Part shown: one piece after another, positions 44,820-53,773 of the stretch
How positions within the stretch are numbered: position 1 is the first letter of the stretch
Layout of the letters: each line of letters opens with the position of its first letter
Assembly (NCBI RefSeq): GCF_004309355.1
Contig: NZ_BJCC01000025.1
Coordinates: forward strand, 42,026-106,025
DNA length: 64,000 bases
From: Enterococcus florum
GTDB taxonomy: Bacteria; Bacillota; Bacilli; Lactobacillales; Enterococcaceae
Direction of reading: 5' to 3'
Position numbers and translations under genes: made by a program
Notes under the pieces: model-generated
Told to the model about the DNA's origin: nothing
Seen by the model: only the letters and a program-made list of their open reading frames with translations
The model's database searches: none

Positions 44820-45773
44820 TTAGCTATGTTTTTTCAAAAAAGCAGCCAATTGTTCTGGTGTTGGGTAGCCATCATTGTCTCCAGGAGATTGAACAGCTAA
44901 TGCACCTACTGCGTTAGCACGAAGTACAGCCTCTTCCAATGGCTTCTCTTCCATCAATGCTGTGACTAATCCGGCCGCAAAACCATCCCCAGCCCCCACT
45001 GTATCGACGACTTTCTCTACCTTGAAACCTGGAACAGTGAAGGTGTGACCATCCTTTTGCTTCACATAAGCGCCAGCTGTGCCCAGCTTCACGATAACCG
45101 TTTGAGTGGCTTCTCCATTAGCCAAGTAAAAGTCTGCGATCGCTTCAGGATCACGACTGCCCATCAAGATCTCGCCTTCGTTGATCCCAGGTAAAATGAT
45201 CTCGGCTTGTGAAGCCAGCTGATTGATCGTCGTCACCATTTCTTCAGTTGATGCCCAAAGCTGTGGGCGCAGATTTGGATCAAAGGTCGTGCGAATTCGG
45301 TTCTCCTCCAACAGTTGAACCAAATAACGAAAAGCCTCCAGCGCCTGCTTTGAGATTGCTGGGAAGATGCCGGATAGGTGGGCCATTTTGACCTCAGAGA
45401 AATCGATCTTATCCAACATTTTCTTGTCAAAATGCGCAGCTGCTGAGCCTTTGCGAAAATAGAAAATACTTGGATCCCCTTGGCTAACGCGGTCTTTCAA
45501 TTGAAAAGCAGTCCAATACTCGCTTGTTTCATCGATGTAGTCCGTGCCGATATGATTTTCAGCCAACTGGTCGATAATAAAATCACCAAACGGGTCTTTT
45601 CCCAGACGGGTAATATACTCAGCACGATGACCCAAACGGGATACCCCCACCGCTACGTTTACTTCTGCGCCAGCTAAAAACTTTTGAAAATGAACAGCAT
45701 CCTTCAGACTTTTGTCTACATCCTTTGATCCAAACAAAGCGATCGGTTCCCCAATGGTTAAAAATTCACTCAT
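44820..45773 (-). CDS. PfkB-family sugar (acid) kinase, KdgK-like
   Basis: A 317-residue ribokinase-fold kinase. The N-terminal FLAGAEVNVAVGVSRLG is the sugar-binding signature, and DTVGAGDGFAAG near residue 255 contains the catalytic Asp. Overall layout resembles 2-dehydro-3-deoxygluconate kinase. In this operon it probably phosphorylates the imported sugar or sugar acid before the isomerase steps. Spacing to neighbours is about 12-20 bases. Confidence 0.85.
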   Translation of the reverse strand: MSEFLTIGEPIALFGSKDVDKSLKDAVHFQKFLAGAEVNVAVGVSRLGHRAEYITRLGKDPFGDFIIDQLAENHIGTDYIDETSEYWTAFQLKDRVSQGDPSIFYFRKGSAAAHFDKKMLDKIDFSEVKMAHLSGIFPAISKQALEAFRYLVQLLEENRIRTTFDPNLRPQLWASTEEMVTTINQLASQAEIILPGINEGEILMGSRDPEAIADFYLANGEATQTVIVKLGTAGAYVKQKDGHTFTVPGFKVEKVVDTVGAGDGFAAGLVTALMEEKPLEEAVLRANAVGALAVQSPGDNDGYPTPEQLAAFLKKHS

Positions 45774-45792
45774 TTGTCATTCCTCTTTTCTT

Positions 45793-47065
45793 CTATAATA
45801 ATATATATGCTGCAATTAAGTTAAACACAGTCGCGATCCATGCCCATGGCAGACCTGTTAACAAGAAGGTCTTCGTTTCCAGTTTGGCATATTGCACAGA
45901 CCATAGATTCCATGATTGCGTGATACAAGCGGATACACCCATCATGGAGGGCACCACCAGCAACCCGTACAAGAAATATTGGTCAAACATGCCGGTACCA
46001 ACCAAAATCGCGGCTGTCGCAGCTCCAGCGCCATTACAGCATCAAAGGTCCCCGGAAATAAGACAACGGAGCGATCACTGCAATGATCCCAATGAGAATC
46101 AGTTTGTTTTCCGGAATGATCTGTTGGAAGATCCCTGTGAAGCCGGACATCGCTTGTACTGCTGCCGATTGAAACATGGTCAAAACAAACAGCATGATCA
46201 ATAAACCAGCGATATCGCTGATGGCGTGCTTCGCGGTTTCATTCATTAAAGTTACAAAGCGGGTATAACTTTTCATATTACCGGTGGCAGCAAAAGCAAT
46301 GATCGTGGACAGCAGCAACGCAGGGACGGCATCCCATTTCGCAAAAATACTTAAAGCCACCGGCAAAACCGGCAGAACATAGGTCCAAATCGGCACTTCA
46401 GTCACCGCGACGTCAGAATCACTTTCCACGATCTCTGGCCTGCCGTTGCGGATTTTTTTGGCGTTGAACAAAATGAATAGAAAAACGATTCCCATTTGAA
46501 CTAGCATGGCAACAAATCCGAAACGTTGATAATGTGCTCCCCATTCGACCTTTGGAAAAAAGACTTGAAATTGGACGAACAACACATTATTGACATACAT
46601 CGCAGCACCAATCGACATGGTAAACACAGATACGGCGATAGTTTTCGGTACACCAATGGAAAACATGATTGGAAAAAGAATGACTCCAACAGCAATAGCC
46701 GAGCCGACCCCATAGGAACTAGTAAAGATCAGGGCGATGACAATCGCGATCAACAGGGTCGCCAACACAGGTTGTTTTTTACCAACCTTTTCTGTGCGTC
46801 GGCTGATGCTGCCGGCGATTCCTGTATCCACCAGCACACGGCCAAACCAAGATCCAAAAATAATGTAGGCGGCTGTTTTGCCATAATTCAACACCGGCTC
46901 CGTAAAAATCTCCTGAATCGCCTGTTGGAAAGGAACCCGGCCGATGATCGTCCATAGGACAGCCATCACAAAAAATCCAACCGTCAAATTGCCTCCCTTC
47001 ATGGCATAAGCCACGAAGAGAATAAATGTGATCGCTAATAAACCTCCGATAATTGCACTGCTCAC
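45793..47065 (-). pseudogene. Frameshifted transporter of the gluconate/citrate ion-transporter type
   Basis: Residues 1-343 (GTG start, GGAGG 7 bases upstream) form an ion-transporter-superfamily permease with about nine hydrophobic segments, ending PLSYFRGPLML then TAA at 46034. A different frame immediately continues GAGAATAAILVGTGMFDQYF for some 80 residues to a natural stop at 45793. Removing one A in TAATGG at about 46034-46036 restores a single 423-codon frame (LYGAGAATAA), so this is a one-base insertion. It would be the uptake system for the LacI operon. Natural inactivation and sequencing error cannot be separated here. Confidence 0.8.
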
Positions 47066-47077
47066 GATCGTTCCTCC

Positions 47078-47323
47078 TTAATATTGGTTCAACTGACTTA
47101 AGATTTTTTGATAGGTTGAGACCGGTTTTGTGTGATCGTCAACGAAAAAGTCCGTTTCCAGATGATTAAAGCGCTGGGCCAAATAGTAGGCGGTCAGATA
47201 CGCGGCTAGGGCTTCTTTGGCCGCTGCTTCCATGTTATCTGTGCTGGTCTTTGGTCTTTTAATAGTATCCATAAAATGATAAGCAAAGCTCTCCGGGTCG
47301 ATTTTTGTTTGCGATTCTTCCAT
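47078..47323 (-). CDS. Small protein of unknown function in the LacI operon
   Basis: An 81-residue, mostly helical soluble protein (AAAKEALAAYLTAYYLAQRFNHLE in the middle). It has a good ribosome site and is packed between the isomerase (2 bases after it) and the transporter (12 bases before it). No family recognised; position suggests an accessory role to the transporter. Confidence 0.7.
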   Translation of the reverse strand: MEESQTKIDPESFAYHFMDTIKRPKTSTDNMEAAAKEALAAYLTAYYLAQRFNHLETDFFVDDHTKPVSTYQKILSQLNQY

Positions 47324-47325
47324 GA

Positions 47326-48057
47326 CTACTCCTCCTCCAAACGCTTTTTAGCGGCCAGAATCTCTGTGGCTGATGACGTGGGGTATTCGATCGCCACTGG
47401 AACATCCTGCGGTAAAATAGCCAGCACTTTTCGCCAGTTGATTACTCCTTGATCCAACTCAGCTACCTGAGGCTGATTCTTTGCGTATGCCACATCTTTC
47501 ACGTGAATGTAATGGACATATTCTTTTAATGCTTCGGCAGCGTTCAATTCATCTTCGCCAACAAAACGCCAATTGCCCAGATCATACACATAGCCAATGT
47601 CAATCTGCTTTCGACGGATTGCTTCCATAAACGTTTTAATTGCAACTATTGTACCGGAAACGTTTGTTTGATCGTTTTCGATATTGATCTCAATCCCGCG
47701 GGCGGTCAATTGATGCAGCTCCGCAACAGGCAGCTCACCGTTGAAATCGCCGATGTTCCATTTGATATGTTGAACCCCCATGTCCTCAGCTTCGTCTAAA
47801 TAAGTAAGTAATCGAGGATTTAGTTTTCCAACAACAAAGACTTCATCGGGCACACTGTAAAACAATTCCAACTGCAGCTCTTTAGCCACCTTTTTAATTT
47901 CAGGAATCTCCTTTGCTATATCTTGGAAGTATTCTCTACGGATCTCCACTTTGCTGAAGCCTAATTCACTAGCTTCCTTCAATAAATCCGCTTGCAAAAT
48001 CCCTTGTTCGACTTTCTCTGCGAAAACTAAAAAATTCAAAACGAGTTGTTTCTTCAT
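47326..48057 (-). CDS. Sugar phosphate isomerase/epimerase family (AP-endonuclease-2-like TIM barrel)
   Basis: A 243-residue protein of the xylose-isomerase-like TIM barrel superfamily. Metal-ligand positions are suggested by EINIENDQTN, YVYDLGNWRF, YVHYIHVKDV and AIEYP. Typical activities are ketose 3-epimerisation, hydroxypyruvate isomerisation or inosose dehydration. It is the first gene of the LacI-controlled operon. ATG 48057 was chosen; a TTG one codon upstream is also possible with GGGAG at 7 bases. Confidence 0.8.
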   Translation of the reverse strand: MKKQLVLNFLVFAEKVEQGILQADLLKEASELGFSKVEIRREYFQDIAKEIPEIKKVAKELQLELFYSVPDEVFVVGKLNPRLLTYLDEAEDMGVQHIKWNIGDFNGELPVAELHQLTARGIEINIENDQTNVSGTIVAIKTFMEAIRRKQIDIGYVYDLGNWRFVGEDELNAAEALKEYVHYIHVKDVAYAKNQPQVAELDQGVINWRKVLAILPQDVPVAIEYPTSSATEILAAKKRLEEE

Positions 48058-48086
48058 CAAAAATGCACTCCCTTGTCATTTGGTTT

Positions 48087-48133
48087 ACCGGTTTCCATAT
48101 ATGCATAGTAAACCGGTTTCCGAAAAAAGTCAA
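48087..48133 (-). promoter_or_regulatory. Promoter with two LacI-type operators
   Basis: TTGACT (48128-48133), a 17-base spacer and TACTAT (48105-48110) on the minus strand. The palindrome AAACCGGTTT occupies 48109-48118 inside the spacer and a second ACCGGT-centred site lies at 48087-48092 downstream. CG-centred palindromes are typical of LacI-family regulators; the LacI gene is adjacent. GGAAGCGTTTGAC around the -35 is a weak cre match. Confidence 0.75.
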
Positions 48134-48167
48134 ACGCTTCCATTTCGACAACAGGTCTTATACAACA

Positions 48168-48215
48168 AAAAGAAAAGCGAGTTTGGAAATCGAGTTCCGT
48201 AATCGCTTTTCTTTT
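48168..48215 (-). terminator. Terminator of the LacI-family gene
   Basis: A 13-bp perfect stem (AAAAGAAAAGCGA / TCGCTTTTCTTTT) downstream of the regulator stop, followed by TTGTTG on the minus strand. Confidence 0.7.
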
Positions 48216-48242
48216 CTTAATGTTTTCTTAATAAATAACAGG

Positions 48243-49232
48243 TCAAATCGAATGGCGCCATTGCAAATCAGAAGGCACGATGGTTTCTTCCACCGGATTC
48301 CCACCCATTTGCAGCGCGTTTAGAATTTTATCCGCAGCCACTCGCCCAATAGTTCGTGAAGGTTGTTCAATACTAGTGATTCCCGGCCCTATTAATGCTG
48401 TCATTCGCCAATCGTCAAATCCAGTAACGCCGACCCGTTCTGGGATAGCAATTTTTTCTTCGATCAACGCCGTTAAAAGTGCCATCAGCACACGACCGTT
48501 TGAAGCAAAAAAGATCGTTTTTTCTTTACTTGATAAAAAGGCCATGATTTGTACTTTAAAATGTTCGTCTAAAGTGGTCTCGTGTAATGTTACCGCCACA
48601 CCGGCAGCTTTTCCGTGTTCAGCAACCGTTTGATAACGGATTTCCCGTGTTGTGACGTCTTCGATCGGTTCGCTGAGCACGATGACCCGCTTGTATTTTT
48701 TCGCCAAGACCTCTTCCATGATTCGTTTGACTGAGGAAACATTGTCTGTGATCACCGCCGGCCATTGCACCGGTTCAGTTTGGCGGTCCACCAGCAAAAG
48801 TGGGATTTGATGCTCTCTCAAAAAGTCATAATGTTCCGCACCACGTGAGGAAGGCTGTAAAATGATCCCTTCCACACCTTGATCCAGCAATTTTTCCAGC
48901 AGTTCGCGTTCCTGCTCTATCGAGTTGGCTGCATCCATGATGATCATCTGGTACCCCTGCTTGCCCAAAATTTCTCCGATTCCCTTTAATAGCAAGGAAG
49001 AATACATATTCGAAATGTCAGCGACCACTACACCGATCAAATAGCTTCGTTTGGATTTTAACGCTTGGGCCTGGCGACTAGGACGATAATTCAATTCCTT
49101 GATCACCTTAGCGATTTTTTCTTTGGTCTCCTGTGACATATTGCCATAGCGACCATTTAAAAAGCGCGAAATCGTAGTTTTTGATACTCCCGCTTGTTCG
49201 GCCACTTGATTGATCGTCACTTTTTTTTGCAT
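48243..49232 (-). CDS. LacI-family transcriptional regulator
   Basis: A 329-residue LacI/GalR repressor. The DNA-binding domain is residues 4-50 (TINQVAEQAGVSKTTISRFLNG, hinge NYRPSRQAQALKSK) followed by a periplasmic-binding-protein-like effector domain (GVVVADISNMYSSLLLKG; VTGFDDW). KdgR/CcpA-like layout. It is directly upstream of the isomerase-kinase-HPS-PHI operon on the same strand, and two CG-centred operators lie in that operon's promoter. Confidence 0.92.
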   Translation of the reverse strand: MQKKVTINQVAEQAGVSKTTISRFLNGRYGNMSQETKEKIAKVIKELNYRPSRQAQALKSKRSYLIGVVVADISNMYSSLLLKGIGEILGKQGYQMIIMDAANSIEQERELLEKLLDQGVEGIILQPSSRGAEHYDFLREHQIPLLLVDRQTEPVQWPAVITDNVSSVKRIMEEVLAKKYKRVIVLSEPIEDVTTREIRYQTVAEHGKAAGVAVTLHETTLDEHFKVQIMAFLSSKEKTIFFASNGRVLMALLTALIEEKIAIPERVGVTGFDDWRMTALIGPGITSIEQPSRTIGRVAADKILNALQMGGNPVEETIVPSDLQWRHSI

Positions 49233-49292
49233 CGAATTCCCTCTTCACTGTTATTTCTTTTATTCTAGCGGATAGAAGTGCTTTTGTGAAGG

Positions 49293-50801
49293 TTAGTGAG
49301 CCAGCATTTCTTGAGCAATCGTTTTGCCGGATAGTTTTTTAGGATAATAAGTCGGCCAGTGACCCATTTCCTTTAATAGCTCCGCTTGACTGTGATTCCC
49401 ATAATAAAGATGGAAATGGCCTGATTTTGCTGGGTGGATACCGTGATCGCTGAATTGAATATACTTGAAAGCGCCAGTATCTTCTTTGGCCTCAAATAGG
49501 AAGCGTACGCCTCGATTACCCGCCGAATATTTTAGAATTTCATACCCTGTTGCTTGATATTCCGCGGATTTTTCCGTGCCGTCTTCGAAGACAAAAGTGA
49601 TCGTGCTGCCCTTGATCTCGATTTCCTGCACGTCAGTTTGATAGCCGGTTTCATAATACTGTTTGTATTCCTCCACCGTTTTTGAAGGGTCCTTTTTCGC
49701 TTTGTAGCTCATCACTTGATCAAAGGTTCCATCCTGCAGATAGGGATAGACTGATTGCCACTGTCCGGCCCAATCACTCAAAGGACGTTTCTGGACCTCT
49801 TCGTCCTTAAAATAGCCATTATAGACGCTTTTCTCCTTTTCTGGAGTTAAATTTTTTTCATTAGGATTCTCTGTATCCGTCGTTTTGCGCAATTCTTTCA
49901 AGTTATTCTCCATGATCGACAGATAGTCTTCTCCAGCCTTCATTTGCTTTTCTGTCAGGCCTTCCAACGGATTTAAGATAGCTGTTTTAATGTTTGCTTC
50001 GTCAGCCAACGTGTCAGCAACTGTGCTTTTGGCGTTCTGTTCAAAATAGATATACTCAATGCCATTCGTTTCTACAAAATGCTTGAGTTCCGCTAGCCGC
50101 GCAGGGGACGGTTCTTCCTCCGCACTGACTCCTGAAATCGGTACCTGATTCAAGCCATATTCCAAGGCCAAGTAGCTAAATGCTGCATGCTGCGTCACAA
50201 AGCTTTTTTGTTTCGCCTGCGACAAAGCCTCTGTGTATTGTTGATCCAATGCCGCCAGCTTTTCCAAATAAGACTGTGCATTTTTAGAAAATATTGCGGC
50301 ATGCTCAGGATAAACCTCACTTAATTGATCACGGATCGCTTCTACTTCTTTCATAGCCAAACTAGGTGCCAGCCAGACATGCGGATCTAGCTCGTGGTGA
50401 TGGCCTTCCTCTCCATGGTCATGCTCGTGTTCGTCGCTTGCTGGAAGCAGCAATAGATCCTTCGTCGCCTTAATCATCGTCACATTTTCTTGTTTCAATG
50501 AATCAGCCACGTCAGAAACCCACATCTCCATATTTTCATCGTTGTATACAAAGGCATCCGCCTCTTGGATCTTATTGATGTCTCTAGCGGAAGGCTCAAA
50601 ATCATGTGAATCGGTACCTGCCGGGACTAAAAGCTCCACCGTACCTTCTTCCCCAACAATGTTTTTCGTGAAATCATACATCGGATAGAAGCTTGCGACA
50701 ACGGTCAGCTCCTCATTTTTCTCTGCCGCTTTTTCCGTTCCACAAGCCGACAAGACACCAGCGATCAGCAACAATCCTACCCAAGTTAACATCTTTTTCA
50801 T
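49293..50801 (-). CDS. adcA: Zinc-binding lipoprotein AdcA (ZnuA domain plus ZinT domain)
   Basis: A 502-residue lipoprotein with signal peptide and lipobox LSAC (Cys20). The cluster A-1 metal-binding domain covers residues 30-300 with a His-rich loop (HEHDHGEEGHHHELDPHVW) and HAAFSYLALEYGL; the C-terminal 180 residues are a ZinT/YodA domain ending HFHLYYG. It captures extracellular zinc for an AdcBC ABC transporter, whose genes are not in this window. A Zur-like box precedes it. Confidence 0.93.
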   Translation of the reverse strand: MKKMLTWVGLLLIAGVLSACGTEKAAEKNEELTVVASFYPMYDFTKNIVGEEGTVELLVPAGTDSHDFEPSARDINKIQEADAFVYNDENMEMWVSDVADSLKQENVTMIKATKDLLLLPASDEHEHDHGEEGHHHELDPHVWLAPSLAMKEVEAIRDQLSEVYPEHAAIFSKNAQSYLEKLAALDQQYTEALSQAKQKSFVTQHAAFSYLALEYGLNQVPISGVSAEEEPSPARLAELKHFVETNGIEYIYFEQNAKSTVADTLADEANIKTAILNPLEGLTEKQMKAGEDYLSIMENNLKELRKTTDTENPNEKNLTPEKEKSVYNGYFKDEEVQKRPLSDWAGQWQSVYPYLQDGTFDQVMSYKAKKDPSKTVEEYKQYYETGYQTDVQEIEIKGSTITFVFEDGTEKSAEYQATGYEILKYSAGNRGVRFLFEAKEDTGAFKYIQFSDHGIHPAKSGHFHLYYGNHSQAELLKEMGHWPTYYPKKLSGKTIAQEMLAH

Positions 50802-50830
50802 TTTTGCGCTCCTTTACGCTTTATTTTAAC

Positions 50831-50851
50831 AAAACGTAATGCTTACGTTTT
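50831..50851. promoter_or_regulatory. Zur-like operator of adcA
   Basis: AAAACGTAA-TGC-TTACGTTTT, a perfect 9-bp inverted repeat 30 bases before the adcA start. It closely resembles the Bacillus Zur box. A TTGACA lies about 50 bases further upstream. Confidence 0.7.
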
Positions 50852-50968
50852 GGTGCACGAAAACTAATTTAGCATAGCTGCTTTTGTTTTGTCAACGGGT
50901 TTTTAGCGATTTGCGTTTTTCGACGAAATCTTCGTTTATAGAGGATCAAGTGTTATTTTCAACAAAAA

Positions 50969-50995
50969 ACAGGCAACCGTCTGAGGGATGCCTGT
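50969..50995 (-). terminator. Terminator of the lipid kinase / oxidase-like pair
   Basis: ACAGGCA/TGCCTGT hairpin followed by TTTTTTG on the minus strand, immediately after the stop of the pyridoxamine-oxidase-like gene. Confidence 0.75.
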
Positions 50996-51000
50996 CATGC

Positions 51001-51402
51001 TTAGTTTGGTTCAATGAATTCTGTTTTTAGATTTTTATAGTGCTTGACTGTTAAGGTTTGAAACTGAGCGATCACTGGTTCCTGATGATTCAGCTCTTTT
51101 TGATACGCATTCAATTGGCCTGCCAATTTTTGATATTCCTCCAGCTCCTCAAGCAAAAAATAGCCTTTCAACGCCAAACTCTCATGGGTATCTAAGTCGA
51201 AGCAAAACAGACTTCCCATTCGATTCTCCCGTATGTTGTTCGCTGTTCTGCCTTCTCCATTGATATAGAACTTCAGGTAGTGAAAGCCGTTGCGTTCCAA
51301 AGGCCTGGAAAGCGCGATCGGATGAGGAAAGCCTCTTCCATCGATTGTAGTAGCGACAAAGGTTTCCGCTGAGTCTAATAATTTTTCAATTTCTTTATCC
51401 AT
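51001..51402 (-). CDS. Pyridoxamine 5'-phosphate oxidase-like (split-barrel) protein
   Basis: A 133-residue FMN-binding split-barrel-like protein (SAETFVATTIDGRGFPHPIALS; NNIRENRMGSLFCFD). Such short proteins bind flavin or haem-like cofactors and are mostly uncharacterised. Start 51402 follows AAGGAGG and overlaps the end of the lipid-kinase gene by 8 bases, so the two are an operon; the longer frame upstream is within that gene. Confidence 0.75.
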   Translation of the reverse strand: MDKEIEKLLDSAETFVATTIDGRGFPHPIALSRPLERNGFHYLKFYINGEGRTANNIRENRMGSLFCFDLDTHESLALKGYFLLEELEEYQKLAGQLNAYQKELNHQEPVIAQFQTLTVKHYKNLKTEFIEPN

Positions 51403-52309
51403 TCTTTTCCCTCCTTGCAGCTTTTTCTTTCGCTTCATCCACATACAGAGGGATAAAATCGTCCAGCCATTCCAGATCGATCGGCAATTCGGGTCCTTTG
51501 TCACCATCGATTCGCACGACGACCTTCGCATCCTCTCGTGGTTCAAGTTGAATATGAACAGGTTCCAAATAAGTCAAACTATCCGAGCTTCTCAGTTTGC
51601 CAGTAAAAACAAAATACAAGAGTCCAAACAGCTTGTACAATCGAATATTGTGCAAAATGCTCATGTGAAAAGCGCGAGGACTCGATTGGGCATAATTGAA
51701 ACCGCCGATGGATTTCGTTGTTGTGATTAATGCAAACCAGACTTTGATGGTTTCCTCAAAATCCTCCGTTTTTACATGTACCTTGTAGGATCGATTTTTT
51801 CCCAGCTGCTTGATGGCTTTGAACACATAAACGATCCGGCCAAATTTTTGTTTCTCATTTTGACGAACCTCATTGGAGATATCCGCAAATGTTCCAAAAG
51901 CGAAGGAGCTGACAATCGCCTTCGATCGCTCTTTGCAGGCTCCTATGCCTACTTTTGTGGTATTTCCGGCGATAATCACATTCATTGCCTCTTCTTCGTC
52001 CTGCGGAATTTGATACCGCTTGGCAAAATTGTTGACCGTTCCGCCTGGTATTACTCCAAAAGGAATCGTTTTTCCCTTTTGAACAAAAGCCGTCGCCGCT
52101 ATGTTCAAAGTGCCATCTCCACCAATAGCGATCAGAGAATCATATTGATCGATCCCCTTTTTGATTTTCTCCAGAGCCTGTTTCTCATCAGGTGCCGTCA
52201 AGAATTCTGCTGAAATCCCGTTGTCGGTTAGTTTTGCTTTTAATTTTTGAGCTGTCTTTTCTGCCTCTCCATCACCGGCATTGGGATTAAAAAAAATCGC
52301 GTACGTCAT
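51395..52309 (-). CDS. Diacylglycerol/lipid kinase family protein (DgkB/YegS-like)
   Basis: A 304-residue soluble lipid kinase. N-terminal FFNPNAGDGEAEK, nucleotide-binding IAIGGDGTLNIAATAF (about residues 60-75) and GVIPGGTVNNFAKR are the DAGK catalytic signatures; the C-terminal domain contains VVRIDGDKGPELPID. It phosphorylates diacylglycerol or another lipid at the membrane, recycling lipids from cell-envelope turnover. Confidence 0.9.
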   Translation of the reverse strand: MTYAIFFNPNAGDGEAEKTAQKLKAKLTDNGISAEFLTAPDEKQALEKIKKGIDQYDSLIAIGGDGTLNIAATAFVQKGKTIPFGVIPGGTVNNFAKRYQIPQDEEEAMNVIIAGNTTKVGIGACKERSKAIVSSFAFGTFADISNEVRQNEKQKFGRIVYVFKAIKQLGKNRSYKVHVKTEDFEETIKVWFALITTTKSIGGFNYAQSSPRAFHMSILHNIRLYKLFGLLYFVFTGKLRSSDSLTYLEPVHIQLEPREDAKVVVRIDGDKGPELPIDLEWLDDFIPLYVDEAKEKAARREKNG

Positions 52310-52455
52310 TTTTTATCCCTCCTCTCTTACAGCTTACCACGCAAGGCAAAAAAAGACATTTTTGACAGTCTTCAATTTTCAAAATAATTGTAACCAAATT
52401 GTCGTTTTATTTTTCAAAAAAACTGTTAAGATAAGGATAGAAAGGACTGACACGG

Positions 52456-52770
52456 ATGTTTGAAGCAAGTAAACCACGTCATAGCGAGATCGAAACACAA
52501 GAACTCCCAGAGCAGATGCAAAACGAATTGTGGCATATGGTGTTCATGCGCCATCACAAAGGATTGCCATTGACCTCCCCGCAACGGTTCAATTTTTTTA
52601 AAAATCCAAACAAGACGCTGAGTGTCGTTCATTCTCAAATGGACCCCTACTTTTCTGACAGCGTGACTGCACCTTATATAGCCGATTACGAAAAGGTCGA
52701 CTTTCCGAGTAGGATCTATGTCTATGATACAGGCTCGGATCTCGTCATGACATTGACTGAAAAAAACTGA
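52456..52770 (+). CDS. DUF960-like protein
   Basis: A 104-residue protein with the pattern seen in DUF960 proteins of Firmicutes: LPEQMQNELWHMVFM near residue 17, a FNFFKNPNKTLSVVHSQ strand and the end SRIYVYDTGSDLVMTL. Function unknown. Monocistronic with a strong terminator. Confidence 0.65.
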   Translation: MFEASKPRHSEIETQELPEQMQNELWHMVFMRHHKGLPLTSPQRFNFFKNPNKTLSVVHSQMDPYFSDSVTAPYIADYEKVDFPSRIYVYDTGSDLVMTLTEKN

Positions 52771-52792
52771 GTTTAACGACTCAGTTTTTTTT
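52761..52792 (+). terminator. Terminator of the DUF960-like gene
   Basis: AAAAAACTGAGT/ACTCAGTTTTTT hairpin with a T-tail, overlapping the end of the gene. Confidence 0.85.
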
Positions 52793-52858
52793 GCGAATAT
52801 TTTATCATACAGAATCAACCATTTTATTTGTGATAGTACTAGCTCCCTAAATCATGAA

Positions 52859-52887
52859 AAAGTCCACAAACTAAACTTGTGGACTTT
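52859..52887 (-). terminator. Terminator of the universal stress protein pair
   Basis: AAAGTCCACAA/TTGTGGACTTT perfect 11-bp stem just downstream of the second UspA gene, followed by TTTCAT on the minus strand. Confidence 0.75.
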
Positions 52888-52895
52888 AGACATGG

Positions 52896-53318
52896 CTATT
52901 TTACGATCATCACGGTACAAGGGCCTTTGTCTACAACATAGGCCGTCGTCGATCCGACGAAACGCTGCTCAAACGCATTTAAGCCTGTCGCCCCCATCAC
53001 GATCAACTCACAAGCTGTCTTTTCGGCAAATTTGACGATCTCTTGTTTAGGGTTTCCTGACAATACTTGAGAGGTTACTGAGATCTTCTGCTGTCTGCTT
53101 TCCAATTTCTCCAGCATCGCACTCGTCTGCTCCAAAGATTTTTGCAGCCCCTCCACAGCATCTAAATTCGCGATACCCTGAAAACTGCGAGTATCGATCA
53201 CTGCCAGTAGATCGATCTTCCCACGGTTTCTTTTGGCGATCGCCAACGCCTGCTCGAAAGCGCGCTCAGCATTGACTGAGCCGTCGATTGGAACTAAAAG
53301 ATGTTGGTAGGCGCTCAT
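52896..53318 (-). CDS. Universal stress protein UspA family
   Basis: A 140-residue UspA-fold protein: YQHLLVPIDGSVNAERAFEQA at the start and the ATP-type loop VMGATGLNAFEQRFVGSTTAYVV near the C-terminus (GxxG-9-GS/T). Start 53318 was chosen for GAGAGGAGG 9 bases upstream. It lies 20 bases after a paralogous gene, forming a tandem pair. Confidence 0.9.
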   Translation of the reverse strand: MSAYQHLLVPIDGSVNAERAFEQALAIAKRNRGKIDLLAVIDTRSFQGIANLDAVEGLQKSLEQTSAMLEKLESRQQKISVTSQVLSGNPKQEIVKFAEKTACELIVMGATGLNAFEQRFVGSTTAYVVDKGPCTVMIVK

Positions 53319-53338
53319 TGCTGCGGCCTCCTCTCTAC

Positions 53339-53773
53339 TTATCGAACCACCAGCACACTGCAATCTGCATTATTCACTACATAAGAAGTGGTCGAACCGA
53401 CAGAAGCCCGCTGAATGGTTCCTTTCCCAGTTGGCCCCATGATGATCAGATCAATTTTTTTGTTTTCAGGGATCACTTTTGTCAAATACTCTTTTGGACT
53501 GCCTAACTCGATCACTGATTCTACCTGTTCGATACCTGCCTGCTGTGCGTCATGAATTTTTTTCAACATTTCTTTTTCCACTAGTTCCTTTTCCTCATTC
53601 AAAATCTTAGAATAAGAAAACGCACTGTTGCTGAGATCCGCTTCGTTGATAATCCAAGCAATCGTCAGGTCGGCACGATTGATCACAGCAATTGCTATCG
53701 CTTCCTCAAATGCCTTTTCAGATTGCTTTGAGCCGTCGATTGCCACTAAAATCGATTGATAATCTGCCCTCAT
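53339..53773 (-). CDS. Universal stress protein UspA family
   Basis: A 144-residue paralogue of the downstream gene: YQSILVAIDGSKQSEKAFEEA and IIMGPTGKGTIQRASVGSTTSYVV with the ATP-binding motif. First gene of the tandem pair; GGAGGGG precedes its ATG. Confidence 0.9.
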   Translation of the reverse strand: MRADYQSILVAIDGSKQSEKAFEEAIAIAVINRADLTIAWIINEADLSNSAFSYSKILNEEKELVEKEMLKKIHDAQQAGIEQVESVIELGSPKEYLTKVIPENKKIDLIIMGPTGKGTIQRASVGSTTSYVVNNADCSVLVVR

